Below, one piece after another: positions 25,277 to 33,084 of a DNA stretch of 64,000 nucleotides (the first letter of the stretch is position 1; each line of letters opens with the position of its first letter). This DNA comes from Burkholderiales bacterium (GTDB lineage Bacteria; Pseudomonadota; Gammaproteobacteria; Burkholderiales; Burkholderiaceae_E), in assembly GCA_020248665.1 (NCBI GenBank), contig JADCHE010000013.1, positions 1 to 64,000 on the forward strand, given 5' to 3'. The notes under the pieces are model-generated. The model searched no databases. It was given only the letters and a program-made list of their open reading frames with translations, and had not been told where the DNA came from. A program made the translations under genes and the position numbers.

Positions 25277-25933
25277 ATGAACCTCTCGAAGCTCCTCGGT
25301 GCGCTTGCCACGTTCGGCATCGTCCAGGGCGCCGCCGCGCAGACCGGCGCCGCCATCCCCGGCTACGCGTACGGCAGCCCCGCGCTCGCGCGCGCGCCCT
25401 ACGGCCTCGCGGACCTCGACGGCCTGAAGAAGACGCTGCTGTTCACCGACGACGACGTGCGGGCGCTGCGTCAGAGCCGCGCGATCCTCGCCGACCAGAC
25501 CGACGCGATCCTCGACGTCTGGTACGGCTTCGTCGCCTCGACGCCGGAGCTCGTGCGCTTCTTCGGCGACGCGAGGACGGGCGTGCCCGACGCGGCCTAC
25601 CTCGCCGCGGTGCGCCGCCGCTTCGCGCAGTGGATCCTCGACACCGCCGACGCGAGGCACGACCAGGCCTGGCTCGACTGGCAGCACGAGATCGGTCTGC
25701 GCCACCACCGCGCGAAGAAGAACCGCACCGACGGCGTGTCGAGCACCGAGCAGGTCGACTTCCGCTACATCCCGGCACTGACGATCCCGGTCACGACGAC
25801 GCTCAGGCCGTTCCTCGCGAAGAAGGGCGCGTCCGCGGCCGACGTCGATCGGATGCATGCCGCCTGGGTCAAGGTCGTGCTGCTGCAGACGATCCTGTGG
25901 AGCCACCCGTACGTCCGCGACGGGCAGTTCTGA
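25277..25933 (+). CDS. Secreted protoglobin-domain heme protein
   Basis: A 218-residue protein with a Sec signal peptide (KLLGALATFGIVQGAAAQ, cleavage near residue 21) and a protoglobin/globin-sensor domain covering the rest. Family blocks are LLFTDDDVRALRQSRAILADQTDAILDVWYGF, the helix WLDWQHEIGLRHHRAKKN that contains the proximal His, and FRYIPALTIPV. Protoglobins bind heme and gases and are normally cytoplasmic; the signal places this one in the periplasm. Ribosome site ACGGAGAC precedes the ATG. Probably controlled by the divergent AraC regulator. Confidence 0.86.
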   Translation: MNLSKLLGALATFGIVQGAAAQTGAAIPGYAYGSPALARAPYGLADLDGLKKTLLFTDDDVRALRQSRAILADQTDAILDVWYGFVASTPELVRFFGDARTGVPDAAYLAAVRRRFAQWILDTADARHDQAWLDWQHEIGLRHHRAKKNRTDGVSSTEQVDFRYIPALTIPVTTTLRPFLAKKGASAADVDRMHAAWVKVVLLQTILWSHPYVRDGQF

Positions 25934-25961
25934 GCGCCGGGCAGCGCGCGGGACGTCGCCG

Positions 25962-26675
25962 CTACAGGGGGGCTACGCCGTCGATGCCGTCGGGCAGCAT
26001 CGCCCGGACGGTGCGCAGCGCGAATCGACGGCCGTGCACCTCCGGCTCGAGCATCCGGTCCATCCGGAACGATCGCGGCGCACCCCGCGCCAGGTCGTGC
26101 GCCAGGACGTACCAGACCGGAGCGTTGAGCAGCAGGCACTGCGGCTCGACGTCTCGGGACGTCCTGGCGCCGGCGCCGTCGACGTACAGGAACGACATCA
26201 CGCGTCTTGCGACGAACGCGTCCTGCACGGATCCGGCCACCCGTGCGGCGGGCGTCCGCCACGAGGCCCGGACCGCGTCCGACGCAGGGCGCCCGATCAG
26301 GATGCGTCGGCGCAGCGTCCCCAGCTCCCGTCGAGACGACTCGGCGAAGGCGAGCGAGAGCTTGTCCCGCAGGCCCGGCAGCCCCGAGCCCAGCACCGGC
26401 AGGCGTGCCGATTCGGCGAGCGCGAGCGCGAGGAGCAGCGACACGACCTCGGCGTGCTCGAGGCGCAGGCGCGGCAGTCCCGCGCGGCCCCGCAGCCGGA
26501 TCCCTCCGCCCCGACCGGGGTCGCCGTCGATCACGATCCCCGAGGCGCGCAGGTCGGCGACCGCGCGGCGGACCGTGCGCAGCGACACGCCCAGCCGCTC
26601 GGCGATCCCGAGGCCCGTCCAGGGCTCCCCATCGGCCAGCAGACCGAGCAGCGCATCATGGGTACGTCGGGTCAT
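25962..26675 (-). CDS. HTH/WYL-domain transcriptional regulator (YafY/DeoR-like)
   Basis: A 237-residue regulator. The N-terminal winged HTH is LLGLLADGEPWTGLGIAERLGVSLRTVRRAVADLRASG, followed by the D-G-D-P-G-R-G-G-G-I-R-L wing. The C-terminal WYL-type domain is degenerate (VMSFLYVDGAGARTSRDVEPQCLLLNAPVWYVLAHD). WYL regulators respond to DNA damage signals or small ligands. Start ATG at 26675; another start four codons upstream (MHES) is possible. Divergent from the small ABM-like gene, with a dyad in between. Confidence 0.86.
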   Translation of the reverse strand: MTRRTHDALLGLLADGEPWTGLGIAERLGVSLRTVRRAVADLRASGIVIDGDPGRGGGIRLRGRAGLPRLRLEHAEVVSLLLALALAESARLPVLGSGLPGLRDKLSLAFAESSRRELGTLRRRILIGRPASDAVRASWRTPAARVAGSVQDAFVARRVMSFLYVDGAGARTSRDVEPQCLLLNAPVWYVLAHDLARGAPRSFRMDRMLEPEVHGRRFALRTVRAMLPDGIDGVAPL

Positions 26676-26683
26676 CGATTCAT

Positions 26684-26702
26684 GGTGACAGACTTTGACA
26701 CC
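26684..26702. promoter_or_regulatory. Imperfect dyad GGTGACA-N5-TGACACC, likely WYL-regulator operator
   Basis: GGTGACA (26684-26690) and TGACACC (26696-26702) form a 7-base inverted repeat with one mismatch and a 5-base spacer, nine bases from the regulator start codon and about 50 bases before the divergent small gene. GTGACA/TGTCAC-type sites are common for autoregulated YafY/YobV-like proteins. Position favours control of both genes. Confidence 0.5.
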
Positions 26703-26750
26703 ATATCGCATAGCCTTCCGGATGTGTCCAACCCGGTCCGAGTCCATGCC

Positions 26751-27056
26751 ATGTCGACCCCCAATCACTGCTTCGAGATCGTCCACTTCGCCTTCGGGAC
26801 CGACGTCCCCTTCGAGGCACAGGTGTCCGCGATGCGGGCGCTCGACGCCTGGGCCGTCACGCAGCCGGGTTTCGTGTCCCGGCGGTGCTTCCACGACTCG
26901 ACCGCAAGACGTTGGACGGACGTGATCGAATGGACCACCCGCGGCGATGCCGAGGCGGCGATGGCGCGAAGCACCCACGCGCCCGAAGCCGCGCGAGTGT
27001 TCGCGCTGATCGACGGGGCCAGCGTGCAGGCCGGTCACTTCGAGCGGATCGTCTGA
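26751..27056 (+). CDS. Small alpha-beta-barrel (ABM-like) protein
   Basis: A 101-residue protein: FEIVHFAFGTDVPFEAQVSAMRALDAWAVTQPGFVSRRCFHDSTARRWTDVIEWTTRGDAEAAM, with the layout of dimeric ferredoxin-like antibiotic-biosynthesis-monooxygenase (ABM) fold proteins. No catalytic residue can be named. The ATG at 26751 leaves room for the dyad upstream; an in-frame ATG at 26684 would start inside the dyad and is unlikely. Divergent from the WYL regulator, which probably controls it. Confidence 0.72.
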   Translation: MSTPNHCFEIVHFAFGTDVPFEAQVSAMRALDAWAVTQPGFVSRRCFHDSTARRWTDVIEWTTRGDAEAAMARSTHAPEAARVFALIDGASVQAGHFERIV

Positions 27057-27066
27057 GCCCGCGACG

Positions 27067-27504
27067 TCAGTCGCCGCCTGCCGCGTGTTCCGACTCGCGC
27101 ATCGTCCGGATCCAGTCGGACCCGCAGCGCAGCTTGCGCGCGATCGGCGAGTCCGGCTCGATCGCACGCCAGAACGGCACCACCCGGTCGATCGGCACGC
27201 CGTCCTGCAGGTCGTCCCACGCGGCCTCGGCGACCACGCGCAGGTAGATCGCGGTGGTGACCGGGCAGGTCGCCTCGGCGTCGTTGCGGCGCGCGAGCTC
27301 GTTGCGCAGCCGACGGATCTCGCGGACCTCGCCCGCGGGAATCCTCGCGACGTAGTTCGCGATCAGGCCCGGCGTCGCGACGAACAGCAGGGTGCCGGCG
27401 CGGATGCCGGCGAAGTCGGTATCGAGCACGACGCGCTTCGCGGGCTTCGCGTCGCGGAACCGGCGACGCCAGTCGGTGGGCTTCGGGGAGCGCTTCGCGG
27501 TCAT
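27067..27504 (-). CDS. Conserved hypothetical protein with possible AGT-like helical domain
   Basis: A 145-residue soluble protein. DTDFAGIRAGTLLFVATPGLIANYVARIPAGEV then IRRLRNELARRNDAEATCPVTTAIYLRVVAEAA is a pattern I associate with proteins distantly related to the DNA-binding domain of O6-alkylguanine transferases, though the PCHR active-site motif is replaced by TCPVT. It ends DSPIARKLRCGSDWIRTMRESE. The ATG overlaps the upstream SRPBCC gene's stop by four bases (ATGA), so the two are coupled. Function unknown. Confidence 0.68.
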   Translation of the reverse strand: MTAKRSPKPTDWRRRFRDAKPAKRVVLDTDFAGIRAGTLLFVATPGLIANYVARIPAGEVREIRRLRNELARRNDAEATCPVTTAIYLRVVAEAAWDDLQDGVPIDRVVPFWRAIEPDSPIARKLRCGSDWIRTMRESEHAAGGD

Positions 27505-28019
27505 CGGATCGCCCCTGTGTTGACGGGGCCGCGTCGCGCGAGCTCCGCCGCGAGCTCCTCGACCCAGCGCCGCGCGAACGCCTCGGGGTCGAAGAAGAGC
27601 CGCGCGGCGAGCCGCGACAGCGGGTTGGCGACGGTCGCCCTCTCGCGCACGCGCAGGCGCGTGCCGCCGTCGGGCGTGGGCGCGAGCTCGCCGATCCATT
27701 CGCCCCGGTAGCCACGGGTGCTGTCGAAGCGTAGCGAGACGCGCGCATCGGTCGCCTCGACGAGCTCGAAGCGCAGGCGCTCCCCGGCGCGGGTCCGCTC
27801 GGTCCACGTGCGGCCGTCGGCCGCGACGTCCACCGCCTCGACGTCGCGTCGCCAGGCGGCCTGCGTCCCGACGTCGAGGATCGTGCCGCGTACCCGCTCC
27901 AGTGGTGCGGGCAGGACCGCCTCGTGGGTCCCGGTCCGCGTCTGCGGCAGCAGCAGCCCGATGCCGAGGGCGACGCTCGCCGTCGTCGCCGCGATCCACG
28001 CCATCCACCATCCCGCCAT
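27501..28019 (-). CDS. SRPBCC-fold membrane-anchored protein
   Basis: A 172-residue protein with an N-terminal signal anchor (WWMAWIAATTASVALGIGLLL) and a SRPBCC/START-like domain: VLPAPLERVRGTILDVGTQAAWRRDVEAVDV, WTERTRAGERLRFELVEATDARVSLRFDS and WIGELAPTPDGGTRLRVRERATVANPLSRLAARLFFDP. The family binds hydrophobic ligands. The ATG at 28019 has GGAGGT seven bases upstream; a longer frame from 28130 lacks one. It is coupled by a 4-base overlap to the hypothetical gene at 27504. Confidence 0.82.
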   Translation of the reverse strand: MAGWWMAWIAATTASVALGIGLLLPQTRTGTHEAVLPAPLERVRGTILDVGTQAAWRRDVEAVDVAADGRTWTERTRAGERLRFELVEATDARVSLRFDSTRGYRGEWIGELAPTPDGGTRLRVRERATVANPLSRLAARLFFDPEAFARRWVEELAAELARRGPVNTGAIR

Positions 28020-28163
28020 GGGTCCACCTCCGGTTCCGTCTGCCGGCCGCGAGCCTATCGCGGACGACGCCGCAGCCCAATAATCCCCGAAAAAGTCCAG
28101 GCGGATCAGAGGCTTGGCCTCGCCGTGCACCGGCGATCCGGAGCGCGAGCCGGGGCCTGCCGC

Positions 28164-28649
28164 TCAGGATCCCGGCGTGCCCTGCAGCCAGTCGAGCGCA
28201 TCCGGCTCCGGCGGCAGCGTCCGGCCCTCGAGCGTGCGCGTCTCGCTGTACAGCGTGCGCAGCCGGCGTACCGCGAAGCGCCAGCCCTCGGGCGTGCGGA
28301 CCATCTCGTCGAGGTACAGCGCGATGCTCGTGCGCCCGCCGAAGCCCTCCTGGTCGCTGAAGAGCGTGTGCACCGTCCAGTAGCCGCGTGCGGTGTCGCC
28401 GCGGATCTCCGCGTCGAACGCGTGGGGCATCTGCGCGAAGAAGTTCCAGCGCGACAGCAGCCGCCTGCTCCCTTCCGCGATCGCCTCTCGGCCCTCGTAG
28501 CGGACCTTGAACGGATCGCCGAGGTCCCACACCGCGTCGGGTGTCCACAGCGTCTCGAATCGCGCGAAATCGCGGCGCGTGGCCGCGCTGGCGAAGGTCT
28601 CGCCGAGGGTGCGCAGCGCGTAGTGGTCGAGCAGGGTCCGGTCGTCCAA
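28164..28649 (-). CDS. SnoaL-like (NTF2-fold) protein, TTG start
   Basis: A 161-residue SnoaL-like protein: LLDHYALRTLGETFASAATRRDFARFETLWTPDAVWDLGDP, EGREAIAEGSRRLLSRWNFFAQMPH and GYWTVHTLFSDQEGFGGRTSIALYLDEMVRTPEGWRFAVRRL. These alpha+beta-barrel proteins include polyketide cyclases and steroid isomerase relatives. There is no ATG near the domain start; the TTG at 28649 has GGAGG six bases upstream and sits just before the first helix, so I use it. An upstream ATG at 28994 would add more than 100 low-complexity residues. Confidence 0.8.
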   Translation of the reverse strand: MDDRTLLDHYALRTLGETFASAATRRDFARFETLWTPDAVWDLGDPFKVRYEGREAIAEGSRRLLSRWNFFAQMPHAFDAEIRGDTARGYWTVHTLFSDQEGFGGRTSIALYLDEMVRTPEGWRFAVRRLRTLYSETRTLEGRTLPPEPDALDWLQGTPGS

Positions 28650-29074
28650 GGGTGTCCTCCAGCTGTCGCGACGTCGATCCGCCGCCTTCGAGCATGCGCC
28701 ATCCGCGGGCAGTGCCTCGGCGATGCGACGCGGGACGCAGGGGCTCTCGGCGCGAGGGCCGGTACGGCCGGTCGGCCGACGGCGCGCGTCGCATCGGGAC
28801 GCCGCCTCGCCCGCCGGTACGGCGCCGGTCGACACGGGTACGCTTGCCCGGCTCAGGGAGTGGATGGCACGCGGCGGGGATCTGCCGGCGCAGGTCGATC
28901 GGGTTACCAGCGCTGCCCGCTGTGTGTCCGAGGACGTCACCGACCCGATCGACGTGCTCCTGTTCCGAGCGCGGGTCTTCCCGCTCGCCTTCATGTGGCT
29001 GGTGTACCCGGCGGTGCTGGCGCTGCTCGGCCGGTGGCGGCGCTACACGGGGTGTCGACGCGTTCCGGAGAACA
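28650..29074. other. Intergenic stretch with no supported gene
   Basis: The stretch between the SnoaL-like gene and the operator of the aldehyde dehydrogenase operon. A plus-strand frame from 28723 includes a hydrophobic segment around 28950-29040 (RVFPLAFMWLVYPAVLALLG), but the rest is low-complexity and I recognise no family; it could be the end of a decayed membrane protein. No RNA gene or strong hairpin is seen. Confidence 0.35.
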
Positions 29075-29094
29075 GTAGTTGTGCCGGCAACTAC
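29075..29094. promoter_or_regulatory. Operator dyad GTAGTTG-N6-CAACTAC upstream of aldehyde dehydrogenase operon
   Basis: GTAGTTG (29075-29081), spacer TGCCGG, CAACTAC (29088-29094): a perfect 7-base inverted repeat. It lies 93 bases before the aldehyde dehydrogenase ATG. A second copy with 15 of 20 identical bases is at 41006-41025, between the divergent TrmB-like regulator and Bug receptor genes. The pair strongly suggests one regulator, most likely the TrmB-like protein at 39892-40911. Confidence 0.68.
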
Positions 29095-29186
29095 GATGTG
29101 CTCCAATCAGGCTTCACAGCGCCACCCGCACGAGTCGCGCCTTGGACCCATCCGACCCCGGACGATCGACTGGACCCGTTCACGTC

Positions 29187-30590
29187 ATGTGCCACGTGGG
29201 CGGGCGGTCGACCGAAGGCGGCGCACGACGCGAAGTGCACAGCCCTTTCGACGGCTCGCTGGTGAGCGTGGTCGACGATGCGAACCCGTCGATCGTCGCG
29301 CGAGCGGTGGAGAGCGCCCGCGAGGCGGGCGAGGCGATGGCCCGCGTGCCGGCGCACGAACGGGCGGCACGCCTGTCCCGGGTTGCCGACGCGATCCGCG
29401 CCGACGCGAAGGAGCTGGCCCGGCTGATGGCCCGCGAGACCGGCAAGAGCCTGCGCGAGGCCGCGATCGAACTCGCTCGCGGCGAAGCTGTGATCCGCCT
29501 GTGCGCAGAGGAGGCCACGCGCCTCGAGGGTCGGCAGATCCCGCTGGACGGCAGCGCGCTGGGCGTCGACACGTTGGCCGTGTCGCGCCGGTTCCCGGTC
29601 GGCGTGGTCGCGATGATCGTCCCGTTCAACGCACCGATCAACCTGACCTGCCACAAGCTCGGGCCTGCCCTGGCGGCCGGCAACACGTCGGTCCTGAAGT
29701 CGCCCCCCGAAGCGCCCGCAACGGTCGCCCGGCTGTTCGACCACGTGCAGCGGTCGGGATTTCCTGCCGGCGCGGTCAACCTGGTGCACGGCGGCGCCGA
29801 TGTGGGGCAGGCGCTCGTGCAGGATCCCCGCGTCGACTTCATCAGCTTCACTGGTTCGCTGCGCGGCGGACGGGCGGTCAAGGATGCGACCGGTATGCGT
29901 CCCTGCATCCTCGAGCTCGGGGGTATCGGTCCGACCGTCGTACATGAAGACGCTGATGTCGAGCGGGCCGCGCAGGCCTGCGTCGCGGCGGGCTACCGGC
30001 TCGCCGGGCAGAGTTGCGCGTCGGTCCAGAACGTCTTCGTGCACGAGGGCGTCGCCGAGCGCTTCGAGGCGGCCATGGTCGCGCGCGTGCGCAGGCTGAA
30101 GGCAGGCGACCCGCTCGACGAGGCGACCGACCTCGGTCCGGTGATCAACGCGGCGGCGGCCGAGCGCATCGGGACGCGCATCGGCGAGGCAGTGGCCGCG
30201 GGCGCGCGGCTTCTGTGCGGCGGCGGGCGCGACGGCAACCTGCTGGAGCCCGCGCTGCTGGCCGACGTGCCGCTCACCGCACGCGCGGCTTGCGAAGAGA
30301 TCTTCGGCCCGGTCGTGCTGCTGCACCGCTACGCGGACCTCGCGGGCGTGATCAGATGGGTCAACGACTCCGGGTTCGGCATCAACTTCGGGCTGTTCAC
30401 TGGCTCGATCGCCGTCGCCCTGCAGGTCCATCGGACGGTCGTCGCAGGCGCCGTGATCGTCAACGGCACGTCCACGTTCCGTCCCGACCAGATGCCCTAC
30501 GGCGGAGACCGCCTGTCCGGCTACGGCCGCGAGTGTCCGCGCGATACCGTGCGCGCGATGACGCGCGAGCGGCTCATCGTCTTCCAGTGA
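29187..30590 (+). CDS. NAD(P)-dependent aldehyde dehydrogenase
   Basis: A 467-residue ALDH superfamily enzyme. Visible motifs: VAMIVPFNAPINLTCHKLGPALAAGNTSVLKS (cofactor and substrate channel), the general-base Glu in ILELGGIGPTVV, the nucleophile Cys in AGQSCASVQNVFV, and CEEIFGPVV plus GINFGLFTG in the C-terminal domain. It oxidises an aldehyde to the acid. As first gene of an operon with a ThDP decarboxylase (30627-31780) it would naturally oxidise the aldehyde formed by that enzyme. The ATG at 29187 is preferred over 29079, which lies inside the operator region. Distance to the next gene: 36 bases. Confidence 0.92.
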   Translation: MCHVGGRSTEGGARREVHSPFDGSLVSVVDDANPSIVARAVESAREAGEAMARVPAHERAARLSRVADAIRADAKELARLMARETGKSLREAAIELARGEAVIRLCAEEATRLEGRQIPLDGSALGVDTLAVSRRFPVGVVAMIVPFNAPINLTCHKLGPALAAGNTSVLKSPPEAPATVARLFDHVQRSGFPAGAVNLVHGGADVGQALVQDPRVDFISFTGSLRGGRAVKDATGMRPCILELGGIGPTVVHEDADVERAAQACVAAGYRLAGQSCASVQNVFVHEGVAERFEAAMVARVRRLKAGDPLDEATDLGPVINAAAAERIGTRIGEAVAAGARLLCGGGRDGNLLEPALLADVPLTARAACEEIFGPVVLLHRYADLAGVIRWVNDSGFGINFGLFTGSIAVALQVHRTVVAGAVIVNGTSTFRPDQMPYGGDRLSGYGRECPRDTVRAMTRERLIVFQ

Positions 30591-30626
30591 CCGCAATGCG
30601 CGACCAGATATCCAAGGAGAGAACCG

Positions 30627-31166
30627 ATGGTCAGTGAAGCAGCCTCGGCCGCTGCGGGCGATTGGTCCGGCGCGGTGCACCAGGCCCTGAAGAGCCAGGG
30701 CGTCACCGTGGTCGGATTCGTCCCCGACGGAGGCATGAAGCGCGTGATCGAGCTGTGCCTGGCCGATCCGTCGATGCGCACCGTGCCGCTGACCAACGAG
30801 GCCGAGTGACCGTAACTAATGAACGGGGCGTGGCTCGGTGGCGCCAAGGGGTGCCTGATCATGCAGAGCACCGGCGTGGGCAACATCATCAACACCGCGA
30901 GCATGACGGAGGTCTGCCAGTTCCCGCTGCTGGTGCTCGTCTCGTGGCGCTCGAGCTGGGCGGAGGGCAACCGGTGGCAGATGCCGATGGGCGAGCGCTG
31001 CCAGGACTACTTTCGGATGGCGGGCTTCCACACGCAGGCCGTTGAGCATCCCGAGGACGCCGGACCCAGCGTCGAGGCGGCCGTCGAGCACGCCTACAAC
31101 ACGCTGAACGGCGTCGGGGTGTTCTTCAGCCAGCGGGTCATGGGCGTCAAGCGTTTCCTGAGGTGA
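30627..31166 (+). pseudogene. ThDP-dependent decarboxylase alpha (PYR) subunit split by two in-frame stops
   Basis: The two halves together match the Pyr-domain subunit of sulfopyruvate/phosphonopyruvate-type decarboxylases (ComD-like). The first half, 30627-30809, has AAGGAG before its ATG and reads VHQALKSQGVTVVGFVPDGGMKRVIELC...VPLTNEAE, ending right after the ThDP-activating Glu. In the same frame TGA (30807) and TAA (30813) follow, then ATG at 30819 and NGAWLGGAKGCLIMQSTGVGNIINTASM to 31166. The length between blocks equals that of intact homologues, so the stops replace residues rather than shift frame. The second half has no ribosome site. Either a recent pseudogene or, less likely, two complementing fragments. 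Confidence 0.75.
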
Positions 31167-31171
31167 TCCAG

Positions 31172-31780
31172 ATGAAGGCCAAGGACGTCAAGAGCATTCC
31201 GTACACCCTCGACCGGCGACAGATCGTCAGGCAGTTGCTGGAGGGGCGCGACGACATCCCCGTCGTCACCGGGCTGAGCAGCGCGTCGTACGACTCGGTG
31301 GCGGCGCGCAGCGCGACCCACCCGTTGATCTTCAACCTGCACGGCGCCCTCGGCGGCGCTGCGATGGTCGGTCTAGGGCTGGCGCTCGCGCAGCCCGGCA
31401 GGCGCGTCCTGGTGCTGATGGGCGACGGCGACGTGCTGTGCGGGCTCGGGTCGCTCGCGACGCTCGCCGTGTCCGGCGCGCGTAACCTCGGGCTGGCGGT
31501 CTTCGACAACGCGATCTACGGCGAGACCGGTGACCAGATGACGGCGACCTCGCAGGGCGTCGAGCTCGGGGACGTCGCCGCAGCCTGCGGCATGCCGATG
31601 GCCCGCACGGTGGACCGGCAGGAGGACGTGGCGGCCGCCATTGCCGACCTCCTCGAGGCGCCGGGGCCGGTGGTTGTCAACTTCAAGGTCTCGCCGGCGC
31701 ATCCGGGCCACCTCGCGAAGACGCGCGACGGCGTGCTGATGAAGCTGCGGTTCCGCCAGGCGCTGCTCGGGACGCCCTGA
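31172..31780 (+). CDS. ThDP-dependent decarboxylase beta (PP) subunit, ComE-like
   Basis: A 202-residue ThDP-binding (PP) domain. The ThDP/Mg signature is complete: VLVLMGDGDVLCGLGSLATLAVSGARNLGLAVFDNAIYGETG, GDG followed by N. It ends with HPGHLAKTRDGVLMKLRFRQALLG. Such stand-alone PP subunits pair with a PYR subunit to decarboxylate sulfopyruvate or similar 2-oxoacids. The ATG at 31172 has GAGGTGA five bases upstream; a GTG at 31163 overlapping the previous stop is an alternative. Its partner gene is interrupted, so activity of the pair is in doubt. Confidence 0.85.
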   Translation: MKAKDVKSIPYTLDRRQIVRQLLEGRDDIPVVTGLSSASYDSVAARSATHPLIFNLHGALGGAAMVGLGLALAQPGRRVLVLMGDGDVLCGLGSLATLAVSGARNLGLAVFDNAIYGETGDQMTATSQGVELGDVAAACGMPMARTVDRQEDVAAAIADLLEAPGPVVVNFKVSPAHPGHLAKTRDGVLMKLRFRQALLGTP

Positions 31781-31858
31781 GGCGGAAGTCGCCGCGCCCG
31801 CCTCGGCGCGTCGCCCCCCGGAGCTGCGGGGCCAGATCCGATCGACCAGGAGCCACGC

Positions 31859-33064
31859 ATGACGATCACCCTCGCACCGCGTCTGGAGCGCTTCAAGGCC
31901 TCGGAGAGCAACATGGCCGGAGACCGTGCCCGCGCGCTGCGCCAGGCCGGTCATCACGTGGTGGACTTCTCGATCGGGGAGCCCGACTTCCCGGTGCCCG
32001 ACCACGTCAAGCAGGCGCTCGTCGCGGCGCTTCAGGCGGACGACACCCACTACACGAACACAGGCGGCACGGTCGCGCTGCTCGATGCGGTGCGTACCAA
32101 GTTCGCCCGCGACAACGGGCTGCACTACGAGCGCAACGAGGTCATGGTCTCCACGGGCGCCAAGAGCGTGATGTACCACGCGTTCGCGTGCACGGTCTCG
32201 CAGGGCGACGAGGTGATCGTGCCGCGGCCCTACTGGATCTCGTATCCCAATCAGGTGCGGATCAGCGGCGGCACACCGGTGTTCGTCGACTGCGCACCCG
32301 AGAAGGACTTCGGGCTGGACGTTGACGCCATCGCGGCGGCCATCTCGCCGCGCACGCGCTGGCTGGTGCTCAACTCGCCGAACAATCCCACCGGCACCGT
32401 CGTCCCGAAGGCGCAACTGCAGGCGCTGGCCAAGGTGCTGCGGGCCCACCCGGACGTACTTGTGATGAGCGACGAGATCTACGAGCACCTGCGCTACGAG
32501 GACGTCGAGCACCACAGCATCGCGGCGGTCGAACCGAGTCTCAAGGACAGGACCCTGGTGGTCAACGGCGTCTCCAAGGCCTACGCGATGACGGGCCTGC
32601 GCATCGGCTACGCCGGGGGTCCCCCGGCGCTGGTGTCGGCGATGGTGAAGCTGCAGACGCAGACGACCTCGTGCGCGTCCTCGTTGAGCCAGAGCGCGGC
32701 GGTGGCGGCGCTGACCGGACCTCAGGACGTCGTGGCCGAGCGCCGCGCCGTCATGGGTGCGCGCCGGGCGCACCTCGATGCCCTGCTGGCGCGGGTGCCG
32801 CTGCTGCGCACGCGTGCGCCCGACGGCGCGATGTACTTCTTCTGCGACGCGCGCGCGGCGATCGGCCGGCGCACGCCGTCGGGACGGGTGCTGCAGAGCG
32901 ACGCCGATATCGCCGGATACCTGCTGGACGAATTCAAGGTGGTGGTGGTGCAGGGGGGCGCCTACGGCCAGCCGGGGTTCTTCCGCATCAGCTTCGCCAC
33001 CTCGCTGGACAACCTCGGCGAGGGCGGTCGGCGTCTGCACGACGCCTTCGCCGCCCTGAGCTGA
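31859..33064 (+). CDS. Class I/II PLP-dependent aminotransferase (aspartate aminotransferase-like)
   Basis: A 401-residue fold-type I aminotransferase. Recognisable are VDFSIGEPDFPVP, the cofactor stretch TGAKSVMYHAFACTVSQGDEVIVPRPYWISYPNQV, NSPNNPTGTV, SDEIYEHLRYE, the PLP-Lys in VVNGVSKAYAMTGLRIGYAGG, and FRISFATS with the carboxylate-binding Arg. It interconverts an amino acid and a 2-oxoacid. In this operon it could supply the 2-oxoacid for the ThDP decarboxylase. A second, related aminotransferase is at 51598. Confidence 0.92.
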   Translation: MTITLAPRLERFKASESNMAGDRARALRQAGHHVVDFSIGEPDFPVPDHVKQALVAALQADDTHYTNTGGTVALLDAVRTKFARDNGLHYERNEVMVSTGAKSVMYHAFACTVSQGDEVIVPRPYWISYPNQVRISGGTPVFVDCAPEKDFGLDVDAIAAAISPRTRWLVLNSPNNPTGTVVPKAQLQALAKVLRAHPDVLVMSDEIYEHLRYEDVEHHSIAAVEPSLKDRTLVVNGVSKAYAMTGLRIGYAGGPPALVSAMVKLQTQTTSCASSLSQSAAVAALTGPQDVVAERRAVMGARRAHLDALLARVPLLRTRAPDGAMYFFCDARAAIGRRTPSGRVLQSDADIAGYLLDEFKVVVVQGGAYGQPGFFRISFATSLDNLGEGGRRLHDAFAALS

Positions 33065-33084
33065 GCTCCCGGAGCCACGACGAC

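Noticed and set aside
28723-29265. A 180-codon plus-strand frame before the aldehyde dehydrogenase
   Set aside because: One hydrophobic stretch but no family match, no ribosome site, and it runs through the operator and into the dehydrogenase gene in another frame.
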